A stretch of DNA of 64,000 bases from Phascolarctobacterium sp. Lineage in GTDB: Bacteria > Bacillota > Negativicutes > Acidaminococcales > Acidaminococcaceae. Location: assembly GCA_030523325.1 (NCBI GenBank), contig JAUNIS010000004.1, forward strand, positions 48,400-112,399, written 5' to 3'. Shown piece after piece: positions 35,988 through 45,097 of the stretch (position 1 is the stretch's first letter; each line of letters opens with the position of its first letter). The position numbers were made by a program, and so were the translations under genes. Under the pieces are notes generated by a model. The model had not been told where the DNA came from. It ran no database searches and saw only the letters and a list, made by a program, of their open reading frames with translations.

Positions 35988-36968
35988 CTATTCTTCAACA
36001 ACGGATAGATGACTATTAGGTCCTTGTGCAAATTCCTCTCCATAGGCCGCACGGGCAACTTCCTGGACACCAAATACTACATCTTGGGAAGACGCATAAA
36101 TATAGGCATCCCTAGGATTAAAAAATTGTTTCTTTTGAACTGCTGCAATTGATTGCAGGGCCGGATCCTCAAAATATTCCCTATTAAATTTATCAAGGTC
36201 GAAACCATTAAATCTGTGGCTGGGCAGTAGAAAAACATCAGGATTCATTTTTACTAGCATTTCCTTAGTAAGTGGCTGCCCATTCTTTAAACCAACATCT
36301 GCAATACCATTAATAACATTGGCATGCTTACAGATATCGTCATAAGTACAACCTGTACCACCATAGGATTGCATAATGGATACTAAAGCTACTTTTTTCT
36401 TTTTCTTCAAAGGAATTCTACCGAGCTGTTCCTTTAGTTGAGCTAACTTAGCATCCATTTTGCCAATCAACTCAATTCCTTTTGCCTCCTCTTGTAAGGT
36501 TTTGGCAATTAATTCAATATTCCTTTTTATCTCAGCAATATTACGTGGGCCCTTGCAAACAACTACTTTTACACCTATGGCACGCAATGCATCAGCTTCG
36601 TTACTTCTACCCCAATCGTAAATAAAAACGACATCAGGTTTTAAAGCCATGACTTCTTCAGACGCAATCTTTAAAACGGTTCTAGGAATCTTTTTGGCGA
36701 TAGGTGTAATGTTTGAACTGTTTTCATCATGATGCATGGCACTTACTGCAACCATTTTTTCAGGAGGTAATATTCCTAGAACTATACCGTCTAGACCCAT
36801 AGAAAATGTAAGAATTCTTTCAGGCTTTTTCTCAAAAGCAGTTACATACCCTGTATCATCCTTAATCGTGAAACTACTTGTATTTAAATTTTCGCTACCG
36901 TTCTTGCTACAAGCAGTTAAAACAATGGCAAAAACACATAGCAGAAGAGAAATTATTTTTTTTAACAT
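35988..36968 (-). CDS. FecB/BtuF-like binding lipoprotein 3
   Basis: The 326-residue periplasmic binding lipoprotein has a signal peptide with lipobox LTAC (MLKKIISLLLCVFAIVLTAC), then RILTFSMGLDGIVLGIL, ALKPDVVFIYDWG and KEMLVKMNPDVFLLP. AAGGGAG lies six bases before the ATG at 36968; an upstream TTG in frame is unlikely. It is the last gene of an operon receptor (38172), FecB-like (37080), FecB-like (this one). Two binding proteins behind one receptor suggest either two ligand forms, for example a ring with and without its nucleotide loop, or transfer between them. Both share the segment GGTGCTYDDICKHA / GGKGCTFDDILIKA, absent from binding protein 1, which marks them as close paralogues. 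Confidence 0.88.
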   Translation of the reverse strand: MLKKIISLLLCVFAIVLTACSKNGSENLNTSSFTIKDDTGYVTAFEKKPERILTFSMGLDGIVLGILPPEKMVAVSAMHHDENSSNITPIAKKIPRTVLKIASEEVMALKPDVVFIYDWGRSNEADALRAIGVKVVVCKGPRNIAEIKRNIELIAKTLQEEAKGIELIGKMDAKLAQLKEQLGRIPLKKKKKVALVSIMQSYGGTGCTYDDICKHANVINGIADVGLKNGQPLTKEMLVKMNPDVFLLPSHRFNGFDLDKFNREYFEDPALQSIAAVQKKQFFNPRDAYIYASSQDVVFGVQEVARAAYGEEFAQGPNSHLSVVEE

Positions 36969-37079
36969 GTTCAACTCCCTTATAGTTTTTTATATAGAAT
37001 ACTTTGCACCAATAGAAAAGATAGTCTAAATCAATTTTGTTTCTTGGAAAAAAATGCACTATGAAATTATATTCTTCTA

Positions 37080-38066
37080 TCAATAGCCCTTGAGAAAATA
37101 CTCTTCTTCTTCGGGGAAAACATTTCCATAAGCAATGTTAGCTAATTTTTTTATTGCCCAAACACAATTTTGATTTGAAGCATATATATGTTTGTTTTTC
37201 AGATATAGCAATCCACCATTTTTTACTGCCCTCGTATTTTTCAAAGCCGGATCAGTTATAAATTCGTCTTTGTAATCGGGATCATTTTTATGTTTTTTCT
37301 CATAACCTTCAGAAAGAATGTAAAAATCAGGATCGGCCTTTATCCAAATTTCTTTACTAATTTCTTGCCCGTTCATAATACCTACATCAGCTGCAGCGTT
37401 GCGCAATCCTGCTTTAATTAGTATATCATCAAACGTACAGCCTTTGCCACCATAGTTAGTATTCATTTTTGATACCAATAGAGCACTTTTACTGTATAAC
37501 TTATCCTGGGTTATTTTAATTTTTATTTCATTCAAAACCTGTGTTATCTTTTGATTAAGACGTTTACCATTTTCTACTTCACCTGTAACCTCAGCAAGGC
37601 CAGAAATCCTTTGTTGAATCTCTTCAATGCTATTAGGCATTTTGGAAATATACACAGGTATCCCCATCTCCCTATAAGTGTCCAAGCGTTCTTTTCCAAC
37701 GTATGACCTTGCGATGATTAAATCTGGCTTATTCCTAACAATCGTTTCTAAAGGAAGAAAATTAATGCCATACTGCGGCACATCTTCTATCTCTTTTGGA
37801 TTCATACAGGATAAATCTGGATCCGCCATCGATTTTGTTATCGCCATCATTCTATCCTTAGAAACTATCCCCATTACCATAGTATCCAAATGATAATGAG
37901 TAGTCAGTATTTTTCTAGGCTTGGCAGGCATTTTTACTACATTACCTTCATCATCAACAACTTGATATTCAGTATGATTACCATTATCGATGGCCATATT
38001 CTTTTTACCACATGATGATGCGCTAAACATTAGCAAAACAGATAATATAATGTATAGAAATTTCAT
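37080..38066 (-). CDS. FecB/BtuF-like binding lipoprotein 4
   Basis: The 328-residue binding protein starts at the ATG at 38066, preceded by TTGGAG; the frame is open to 38168 but the extra part overlaps a hairpin and has no signal-like character. The signal peptide MKFLYIILSVLLMFSASSC ends in a slightly unusual lipobox (SASSC). Fold motifs include ILTTHYHLDTMVMGIV, RNKPDLIIARSYV and KEIWIKADPDFYILSEG. It is the second gene after the TonB receptor at 38172 and is followed, 111 bases on, by its paralogue. The replacement of the usual PTDE-type loop (as in binding protein 1) by YHLDT may reflect a different ligand contact. Confidence 0.87.
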   Translation of the reverse strand: MKFLYIILSVLLMFSASSCGKKNMAIDNGNHTEYQVVDDEGNVVKMPAKPRKILTTHYHLDTMVMGIVSKDRMMAITKSMADPDLSCMNPKEIEDVPQYGINFLPLETIVRNKPDLIIARSYVGKERLDTYREMGIPVYISKMPNSIEEIQQRISGLAEVTGEVENGKRLNQKITQVLNEIKIKITQDKLYSKSALLVSKMNTNYGGKGCTFDDILIKAGLRNAAADVGIMNGQEISKEIWIKADPDFYILSEGYEKKHKNDPDYKDEFITDPALKNTRAVKNGGLLYLKNKHIYASNQNCVWAIKKLANIAYGNVFPEEEEYFLKGY

Positions 38067-38102
38067 TTCTTCTACTCCAAATGAAAAGTCCTTTTTAGGA
38101 AA

Positions 38103-38132
38103 ATACCCCTCCGCCCTAGAGCAGAGGGATAT
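38103..38132 (-). terminator. Hairpin between TonB receptor and FecB-like gene
   Basis: Arms ATACCCCTCCGC and GCAGAGGGATAT pair with one mismatch and a bulge. No long T tract follows on the minus strand beyond TTTTCC, so partial termination or mRNA protection is likely. A diverged copy of the same intergenic region is at 41192-41229. Confidence 0.5.
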
Positions 38133-38171
38133 CTTCCTGGGATGTTTGTATGAAAAAGTTGAAAGCAAAAA

Positions 38172-40103
38172 TTAGAAGCTTCTCTCGTACATAAACATGT
38201 AATTGAAAGGCATTGTTACATATTCGTAGTTATTAAGTGCGTCTTCTCTGTTCAAAAGATTTCTACCAATCAACTGGAACTTGTCCATATCGGTAGGTTT
38301 ATAGGTCAGAGTTGCAGTTAAATCTATCATATTTTTCAAATAATGGTCTTTAACAGAGCTAGATGTGTGTGCCTTATTGTAATATGCTTCTTCGCGATTC
38401 AAGTATGTAAAGATACGCCCATCAGCAATAAATTTACCACGATTATAGTTTACACCAATGTTGGCGATAATTTTTGCAGTGTCTTGAGTCCATTTCCCAT
38501 TTGAAAAGCCTCGAGGATTTTGGAATGTAATACCTAAAGAACCAGTAGTATATTTATCCATTTTAGAAGTTACGTTCATTTCTAAGCCGACATTCTTCCA
38601 TTCATCGTGATTCCTCATAATACTTGCACCATCATCGTTTTTAGTCCAATAGAATTTATCTTTAACATTCATATAAAAAATATCAGCACTAAAAGAATTT
38701 TTACCGTCGTCACGTTTGTAACCTAATTCATAAGACCAGCCGGATTGTGGTTTTAGGTCGGGATTTACTGCATAGTTGCTGCTATAATAGAAGCCTGAAG
38801 AAACAGAAGGCATTTCGAAGGATTTACCTACGTTGAAATAAACATTAGACTGTGCGTTAATCTTATAAATACCTTGAATTTGGGGCAGTAGTTCGAAGTC
38901 ACTATCTTGGAAAGCAGATTTACTCAAATAGTATTCTCTAAGGCCGAGAATGAATTCTAACTTATTACTGGGATGAAAATCCCAAGATTGATATGCTGAA
39001 TAACTATTGCGACCATTCTTATTAAAAATTTTAGTGTCAAGACTTTCATTTTCCATATATTCGCGGTTGAAATCTATACCAAATACAAGTGTATCACCTT
39101 TGCTATTCAAATTAAATTTCTTTTGTATATCAACATTCAGACTATAACCATCGTATTTGCCGCTGGAACTTTTTTTCGGATAATTCGGGTTAACAAGATT
39201 TTCTTTTTTCATATCATTGTAGCCGAATACAGCCTTGAGACCATCTTTTTTATTGTCATAGATAAGTGCATAATTGTTATAGATAGAATCATACATAGAA
39301 TATTTTTCCATTACAGGTACGAAATTTTTGAAGCTACCGGATTCATAGTCAACATCTTTTTTAGTTCTACCATAACTAAACAATATATCCTTGCCAAGTT
39401 TAGCATCTAAGTACATTTGCTGACCACGTTTATCTTTTAAATTGATAGCCGTCCCACCACCAGTAATACCAGGCATTACAGCGTTCATAAAATCTTTATG
39501 CCAGGTATATTTATAGCCAAGATTAACGGCCTCCGTTCTAACGTTGAATCCAGCTTCTCTTTGTCGATTGCCTAAGCCAACAATTACATTGCCAGAAACT
39601 TTGCCTGGTTGCGGTCTTTTTGTAATTACATTTACTACCCCGCCCATAGCCTGTGGTCCATAAAGAACAGAGCCTGCACCTTTAACTATTTCAATTCTTT
39701 CAATCTGCTCGACGGGAATATTATTCAGAGTCGCAGAATTCATGATGCTGCTTGGATTACCATTAACCATTACGAGAGTACCATTATCGATACCGCGGAG
39801 ACGAATACGCGAAAGCATTCCACCATAGTCGTCACCATCATCTTGATAAGTATGGCAGTTGGCTTGTGCTAAATTTTTTACGGCTTCGAAAGCACTAAAA
39901 TAACCACTATTTTTGATTACTTCTCCAGAAATAACCTGAACATTAGCAGGAGTATCAACTAAAGCTTTTTCTGTTCTTGTGGCTGTTACTACCATTTCAC
40001 TTAGATTAAACGACGCCTCTTCGGCTAATGCTGCAGAACTAACTAGTACAGAGCCAGTTACAAGTGCCAGACAAATTGCTGTCTTCTTCAATGATTTTTT
40101 CAT
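38172..40103 (-). CDS. TonB-dependent outer-membrane receptor
   Basis: The 643-residue receptor has a signal peptide (MKKSLKKTAICLALVTGS... ending near ALA), TonB-box-like FNLSEMVVTATRTE, plug motifs IERIEIVKGAGSVLYGPQA and GGVVNVITKR, and a barrel ending in FMYERSF. It begins an operon with two binding lipoproteins under the MerR-type promoter 40255-40285, divergent from merR paralogue 3. A hairpin at 40141-40168 lies 37 nt before the start codon. The receptor resembles the first complete receptor (797-2740) in the plug region and in the C-terminal QTVYKIND/QGIYKINAQS-type stretch, so these two may share ligand features. The 3' end and following intergenic sequence have a decayed copy at 41190-41308. 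Confidence 0.93.
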   Translation of the reverse strand: MKKSLKKTAICLALVTGSVLVSSAALAEEASFNLSEMVVTATRTEKALVDTPANVQVISGEVIKNSGYFSAFEAVKNLAQANCHTYQDDGDDYGGMLSRIRLRGIDNGTLVMVNGNPSSIMNSATLNNIPVEQIERIEIVKGAGSVLYGPQAMGGVVNVITKRPQPGKVSGNVIVGLGNRQREAGFNVRTEAVNLGYKYTWHKDFMNAVMPGITGGGTAINLKDKRGQQMYLDAKLGKDILFSYGRTKKDVDYESGSFKNFVPVMEKYSMYDSIYNNYALIYDNKKDGLKAVFGYNDMKKENLVNPNYPKKSSSGKYDGYSLNVDIQKKFNLNSKGDTLVFGIDFNREYMENESLDTKIFNKNGRNSYSAYQSWDFHPSNKLEFILGLREYYLSKSAFQDSDFELLPQIQGIYKINAQSNVYFNVGKSFEMPSVSSGFYYSSNYAVNPDLKPQSGWSYELGYKRDDGKNSFSADIFYMNVKDKFYWTKNDDGASIMRNHDEWKNVGLEMNVTSKMDKYTTGSLGITFQNPRGFSNGKWTQDTAKIIANIGVNYNRGKFIADGRIFTYLNREEAYYNKAHTSSSVKDHYLKNMIDLTATLTYKPTDMDKFQLIGRNLLNREDALNNYEYVTMPFNYMFMYERSF

Positions 40104-40140
40104 AAAGAATACCTCTTTCCTAAAATAATTATAGTTTAAA

Positions 40141-40168
40141 CTATGTGCAGTTTTGAATGTTCACATAG
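40141..40168 (-). promoter_or_regulatory. Conserved leader hairpin before TonB receptor gene, copy 4
   Basis: On the minus strand, CTATGTG, AA bulge, C, loop ATTCAAAACT, G and CACATAG form a hairpin 37 nt before the start codon. The two-base purine bulge and ten-base A-rich loop match the other copies in layout. Confidence 0.5.
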
Positions 40169-40254
40169 CATATAACATATTCTATAAGAAAAAAATTGCA
40201 ATAACTACCATTTAATGATAAAATGAACGTAATTGGTAGATTTTACTATTAAGG

Positions 40255-40285
40255 ATTTTAATCTATAAAGCCCCTTTATAGTCAA
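40255..40285 (-). promoter_or_regulatory. MerR-type promoter/operator 8 (TonB receptor and two FecB-like genes)
   Basis: Minus strand: TTGACT (40285-40280), 19 bp, TAAAAT (40260-40255); spacer arms ACTATAAAG and CTTTATAGA around GGG. Confidence 0.82.
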
Positions 40286-40324
40286 TAGAAAATTATAAAA
40301 TTTTTTTGGAGTTATAAATACCCT

Positions 40325-41161
40325 ATGAAAAAAGATAGCGAGAAATATTTTACAGCAGGAGAATTAGCATCTCTATTTAATATTCCTAAACAAACTCTTT
40401 TATACTACGATAAAATGAAGCTCATTGAACCAGAATTTATTTCAGAAAATGGCTACCGTCATTATTCTATGAGACAATATCTTACGTTAGAGGTAATTAT
40501 AAATCTCCGTAAGATAGATGTTCCCATAACCAAAATTCAGGAATATATCAACAAAAGAAACCTTGAAGAATTTCAAGAAATGCTTTTAAATAAAAAAAGT
40601 GATTGCGAACGTATTATCGAAGAGAACGTTAAAACCCAGGCTAGTATAGACCGTGTACTAGATAATTTAAAAGAACTCCAAAATGGGATTCAATACATTG
40701 TAACACTCTCCCACCAACCCGAAACTAGATATTTCTGCACATCTTTAAAGAATATCGAAGACGGGAAAAAACGCATCGAGATGATGGCTACTCATAACAA
40801 GATAGCCTTTACCAATTCACCTTTTAAAGAAGTAAATCTTAGCTGGGTAATACCTAGAGATACATTTTTCAAAGAACATTATGACCATGCGTGTTCTTAC
40901 ATTTCCGAAATATCACCTAATTCAGAATTAGAACCGTACATCATCAAACCTGCAGGATTGTATCTTTCGGTAAGAATTTACAGTACGATACACAGTCAAA
41001 TTGATGCAGTTGCAAAACGCTTGGAAAATTTTGCGCAATTAAACAATTTAAAAATCATTGGGGATGTTTTTATTTTTCCTTTAAAAACATATTGGGTATC
41101 CAATGATTACCACGAATATATCAATAAAATATCTGTTCAAGTAGAACTAAATCAAGACTGA
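40325..41161 (+). CDS. MerR-family transcriptional regulator with BmrR/GyrI-like C-terminus, paralogue 3
   Basis: The 278-residue regulator has a MerR N-terminal domain (FTAGELASLFNIPKQTLLYYDK, ENGYRHYS), a charged dimerisation helix and an effector domain with PAGLYLSVRIYS and the closing TYWVSNDYHEYINKISVQV, the clearest BmrR/GyrI-like signature of the three. It is divergent from the receptor operon at 35988-40103, with operator 8 between them, and its transcript ends at the terminator 41155-41184. GGAG lies 12 bases before the ATG, a long spacing that may mean low expression. The three regulators sit one per receptor or reductase operon, so each may control its neighbour, several operons, or all ten sites. 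Confidence 0.9.
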   Translation: MKKDSEKYFTAGELASLFNIPKQTLLYYDKMKLIEPEFISENGYRHYSMRQYLTLEVIINLRKIDVPITKIQEYINKRNLEEFQEMLLNKKSDCERIIEENVKTQASIDRVLDNLKELQNGIQYIVTLSHQPETRYFCTSLKNIEDGKKRIEMMATHNKIAFTNSPFKEVNLSWVIPRDTFFKEHYDHACSYISEISPNSELEPYIIKPAGLYLSVRIYSTIHSQIDAVAKRLENFAQLNNLKIIGDVFIFPLKTYWVSNDYHEYINKISVQVELNQD

Positions 41162-41184
41162 GGCATTAGCCCCAGTCTTTTTTT
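41155..41184 (+). terminator. Intrinsic terminator after merR paralogue 3
   Basis: Arms GACTGAGGC and GCCCCAGTC around ATTA, followed by TTTTTTT. Confidence 0.88.
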
Positions 41185-41191
41185 GCAATGA

Positions 41192-41308
41192 AAAATATCC
41201 CATCTGCACAATGCACAGAAAGGATATTTTTCTTGAGATGTTGTATGAAAAATGATGCAAACTAAATTAAAAGCTTCTATAACCAACCAAAATTTTTAAC
41301 TGCGTGTA
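41192..41308 (-). pseudogene. Remnant of a TonB receptor 3' end and its downstream region
   Basis: The minus strand at 41308-41267 reads YTQLKILVGYRSF and a TAA stop, the typical end of a TonB receptor barrel, with a stop directly before it (41311-41309). The following sequence down to 41192, including a hairpin with arms AAAATATCC and GGATATTTT and the segment GAGATGTTGTATGAAAAA, resembles the region just after the receptor at 38172 (GGGATGTTTGTATGAAAAA at 38140-38158). A receptor gene probably stood between cobN-like 3 and merR 3 and was deleted. Confidence 0.55.
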
Positions 41309-41365
41309 TCATAATCTATAAACCAACCAGACAGTGAATCATTTTTTCCAGAAATTTGTAAAATT

Positions 41366-44300
41366 TTATTCTGACCTCTCTTCCATTTCCCCTTCCATAG
41401 CAAGCAGCAGCTTTTGAAGTTCTGCTTTTATTTCCGGTTTGGCATTCCACATTTGTCTTTGTTCTGCTTCCAAAAGAACTTCTGCAATGCGATGCAATGC
41501 CCAAGGGTTAACTTCTTCCATCCATTTTTTTATTTCTGGGTCTAACGCATACTTCTTAGCAAGGTCATCGTACATCCAATCTTCCATTGTATCTGACGTG
41601 GCATCCCATTGATAACAATGCGCAACATAGTTTCCCATATCCGCAGCACCTTTATAACCATGCTCCTTCATGCCGTCTATAAATTTTGGATTCATAATTT
41701 CGCCGCGGAAAACTCGTTTTATCTCTTGATGGATTGTTCTAATAACTACGTGACTTTGGTCAGTACTATCTGCGCAATAAGTTCTCGGCATTTTACCACT
41801 ATATGACCGTACACTAGCAATCAAACCACCATGATAAGAATTAAAATCATCAGCGCTCAAAAGATTAATTTCGCGATTATCAATGCCCATAACCGTTGCG
41901 TCTATTTTACTCAAACGCCTTTTAAAGAGCTCGGGCATATATTTACCGTTTTCCCCTTCGCCGTAAACATGTGCACCCCAACGCACATAAACATTAGCAA
42001 GGTCGTCTAAATTTTCCCAGTTTTTCTCTTCAAGAACATAAGCAACACCTGCACCATAACCTCCGGGAGGACAACCGAAAATTCTATACATTGCCTGTTT
42101 AGAAGCATCCATAGTATCAATGCCTTGTTCTTTAAGATACTCAACATCTTCTCTTACATGCTTACGTACAAAGTTAGTATCATCGTCTTCATCAAGTTCA
42201 GCACACATTTTAGCTGCCTTGTCAAGCAAATCAACTACACAAGGCATACTATCCCGCATCATCCCTGTAATTCTTGCAGTAGCGTCTATACGTGGACGTT
42301 TCAATTCTTCCATAGTCATAGGTTCAATACCTAAAACTCTGCCACTTCCCTTTTGCCAAATGGGACGCATCCCCATAAGATACAAAAACTGAGCAAAGCA
42401 AACACCATGAGTCCGCATATCTGAACCCATAACCATTCCTATGGTTTCAGGATACTTACCCTCATCAGCAATATATGCTTCAACGACTCCTTCTGCTCTT
42501 GCCTTGCCAACTTCCCATGCGACCTTGGTAGGCAGTGTTTGAGGATCTACACCATAAAAATTACGCCCAGTGGGTAATACATCCGCTCTACCATTTGTAG
42601 GAGCACCTGCTACCGAGGGATTTATGAACTCACCTGCTAATCCTCGCAAGGTATTATTTAATTCAGCAACCGTTGCTTGAAGATTAGGATATAAATCCGT
42701 ACAAATATAAGTGCAAACATTTAAAAACTCTTCTTGCAAACCTTCAGGCATTAGCGCATAGTCTCTTAATGATAGCACCTCATTAACCCTTGCTTCGTTA
42801 AATTTTCTGGCAGCAAGGAATTCAATAATCTCCATGCTTTGCTCACGAATTTTATCTGCCAATTTACCATAAGTAATATGTAATGCAGGAATTCTTACTG
42901 CACTATTTTCTAAAAGTTCATAATAATCATAACCGTAGTTACGAGCTAAAACCTTTGCAAGAGATGGGACCTTTCCGTTTTCCAACCGACTCAGAGCAAC
43001 AAGGTATTCAGTTAAATGTTTTTCAACTGGTGGTTCACCCAAAATATGTAACCCTACTCTTATTTGCATATTCTTGATATCAGTTAAATAATTGTGGAGC
43101 TTACAAACATATTCTTCAAAAGAATCACCTTCAGGAATATCCTGATTAAGATTGCATTCAGTCGCCTTTTCTCTAATTAATTGAGCAACCTCGTTTAATT
43201 TATCTTGTTCATTATCTTTAAAATCCAAGTACTCGTCCAAGAGAGCTTCTAATTCGGCCATGCTATCATAAAGTCCGGATGTGCTCATTGGCGGGGTCAG
43301 ATAATCCACCAAACAAGCAGCACTTCGACGTTTAGCCTGAATACCCTCACCAATAACCGTTACAATATAATGATAAAGATTAGGTAAATCACCAAGACAT
43401 ATATCACTGTAACAACTTTCAGAAAGTCCAGCTGCCTTGCCTGGAAGCCATTCTACTGAACCATGTGTCCCAACGTGAATTACGGCGTCAGCTTTATAGA
43501 TTTCTCTAATCCAGTAATATACTGCCAAATAGTGATGCGTCGGAGGAGCAACAGGATCGTGATAAATCTTGCCACTATCTTCACCAAAGCCGCGCGGCGG
43601 TTGTACGGTTATAATAATATTTCCATTAGTCATACCCGGAATAAGTAATTTATCATCATAATTAAATACATCTCCCAAAGGACTGCCCCAAGTCTCCACC
43701 ATACGATTTTGAACTTCCTGTGGTATTGCATCGAATAACTTTTTGTATTCCTCTATAGTTACTTTCCCAATAGCCTTCTCTATCTGTTCCTCGTTCATAA
43801 AACGACGGTCATTGGTGGCGCATTTGATCAACTCTTCCATAAAAGTTTTGCTATCTTCTGGAATATGATCTACAAAGTAACCAGCATTTTTTAAAGCAGC
43901 TAGAAGAAGCCGAACACTTTCTGGTGAATCCATACCAAGAGCAGTACCAATATTAGAATTCTTTGGAGGATAATTATGAAAAATTACAGCTAACTTTTTA
44001 TCGCTGTTTTGCTTGCGTCTAAGCTTTGCCCATTTTTTAGCCTTACTTATTAATCTTGCCACGCGATTGTACATAGGTTTAAAATATACAATATTATCTG
44101 CGTCCCGATATTTACCTGCAATAGGAACTGAATGAATCGCTCCGTCAAATTCTGGCATTGTTACACTTATTGCGACTTCAACTGCACTTAAGCCTTGAAT
44201 ATTCTCCTGCCATTCCTCAATAGAGCGCATCATTGTATACGCTTGTAGTAAAGGAACATTTAGATCCTCTAAAACTCTTAATTCAATAGAAGCTGACGCC

Positions 44301-45067
44301 GTCAAAGAAAATTTTATCGTATTAATAACACAATCAATAACAGCTTTGCCATCTTTCATAAAATATTTACGGATAGCGTCTTCTAGACCCGGTGCACCCA
44401 TCTCAGGATTCTTAACGCCATGACTAAAAATGGGTATAATATTTATTTTTTGCTTTTCACACTCTTTAATAATGGCCCTTTGATATGCAAGATTTTCTAA
44501 AAGCCATTCGTTGCGATAGAAAATCAAACCAATTGTCGGGTAGTCATCATTACAATATTTTATCCAATACTCACCTAACGAAGTAAATGGTTTTCTTTCT
44601 TCAGGACGATAAATACCGTTCCAAAGCATCTGCTGCGGTTCTTCGCAGGAATATTCGCCAAAGCAAAAACGATTTAAAAGCCAAAGCCAGAGATTTTTAA
44701 AATTTTCTACTCCTCCATATACTGCATACTTCATTACGGTTACATGATCCTTTGGTTCAAAACCATAACTTGCATTACCCTCAGCCTCATCCCCTGCACG
44801 CATTTTAAAAGGGATTCCTTTTTTTTCAAGAGAAGCTTTAATCGCCTCTAGTAAAGTTGTTTCTAGAGTGACCCCCATCCAATCTAAGAGAACAACTTCA
44901 CAGCCATCAAGTTGTTTTTCCCAATAACCATCCCAAACATCATTATCGGTAATCAAAAACGCAGCGGCCTCGTCGGTCAATTGTTTTTCTTCTCTAAGTA
45001 TGTTTAAAGCTTTTTTAGCTGTAGAGTAATAACCATCTGTATTACTAAAAATAATTACCTTAGCCAT
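41366..45067 (-). CDS. CobN/BchH-like chelatase large subunit, paralogue 3
   Basis: The protein of about 1,233 residues has the family block HVGTHGSVEWLPGK near residue 530, GRNFYGVDPQTLP and the C-terminal QWDATSDTMEDWMYDDLA. The start is chosen at the ATG at 45067 (MAKVIIFSN), which aligns with the starts of the other two paralogues and has GAGGTGG upstream; an ATG at 45070 and a GTG at 45076 are alternatives. It is transcribed alone from the MerR-type promoter 45098-45128. It has no binding protein or receptor directly attached, but a receptor remnant lies at its 3' side, which suggests that it lost its partner genes. It must use the ChlI/ChlD pair at 3049-6025 or one elsewhere in the genome. 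Confidence 0.93.
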   Translation of the reverse strand: MAKVIIFSNTDGYYSTAKKALNILREEKQLTDEAAAFLITDNDVWDGYWEKQLDGCEVVLLDWMGVTLETTLLEAIKASLEKKGIPFKMRAGDEAEGNASYGFEPKDHVTVMKYAVYGGVENFKNLWLWLLNRFCFGEYSCEEPQQMLWNGIYRPEERKPFTSLGEYWIKYCNDDYPTIGLIFYRNEWLLENLAYQRAIIKECEKQKINIIPIFSHGVKNPEMGAPGLEDAIRKYFMKDGKAVIDCVINTIKFSLTASASIELRVLEDLNVPLLQAYTMMRSIEEWQENIQGLSAVEVAISVTMPEFDGAIHSVPIAGKYRDADNIVYFKPMYNRVARLISKAKKWAKLRRKQNSDKKLAVIFHNYPPKNSNIGTALGMDSPESVRLLLAALKNAGYFVDHIPEDSKTFMEELIKCATNDRRFMNEEQIEKAIGKVTIEEYKKLFDAIPQEVQNRMVETWGSPLGDVFNYDDKLLIPGMTNGNIIITVQPPRGFGEDSGKIYHDPVAPPTHHYLAVYYWIREIYKADAVIHVGTHGSVEWLPGKAAGLSESCYSDICLGDLPNLYHYIVTVIGEGIQAKRRSAACLVDYLTPPMSTSGLYDSMAELEALLDEYLDFKDNEQDKLNEVAQLIREKATECNLNQDIPEGDSFEEYVCKLHNYLTDIKNMQIRVGLHILGEPPVEKHLTEYLVALSRLENGKVPSLAKVLARNYGYDYYELLENSAVRIPALHITYGKLADKIREQSMEIIEFLAARKFNEARVNEVLSLRDYALMPEGLQEEFLNVCTYICTDLYPNLQATVAELNNTLRGLAGEFINPSVAGAPTNGRADVLPTGRNFYGVDPQTLPTKVAWEVGKARAEGVVEAYIADEGKYPETIGMVMGSDMRTHGVCFAQFLYLMGMRPIWQKGSGRVLGIEPMTMEELKRPRIDATARITGMMRDSMPCVVDLLDKAAKMCAELDEDDDTNFVRKHVREDVEYLKEQGIDTMDASKQAMYRIFGCPPGGYGAGVAYVLEEKNWENLDDLANVYVRWGAHVYGEGENGKYMPELFKRRLSKIDATVMGIDNREINLLSADDFNSYHGGLIASVRSYSGKMPRTYCADSTDQSHVVIRTIHQEIKRVFRGEIMNPKFIDGMKEHGYKGAADMGNYVAHCYQWDATSDTMEDWMYDDLAKKYALDPEIKKWMEEVNPWALHRIAEVLLEAEQRQMWNAKPEIKAELQKLLLAMEGEMEERSE

Positions 45068-45097
45068 CATTCCCACCTCTCGTTTCCTTTATGAAAA

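Noticed and set aside
36985..37035. An eleventh MerR-type operator before the FecB-like gene at 35988
   Set aside because: TATAGT and AGTCTAAATCAA occur there, but spacing and dyad do not fit, and the gene is explained by the receptor operon promoter at 40255.
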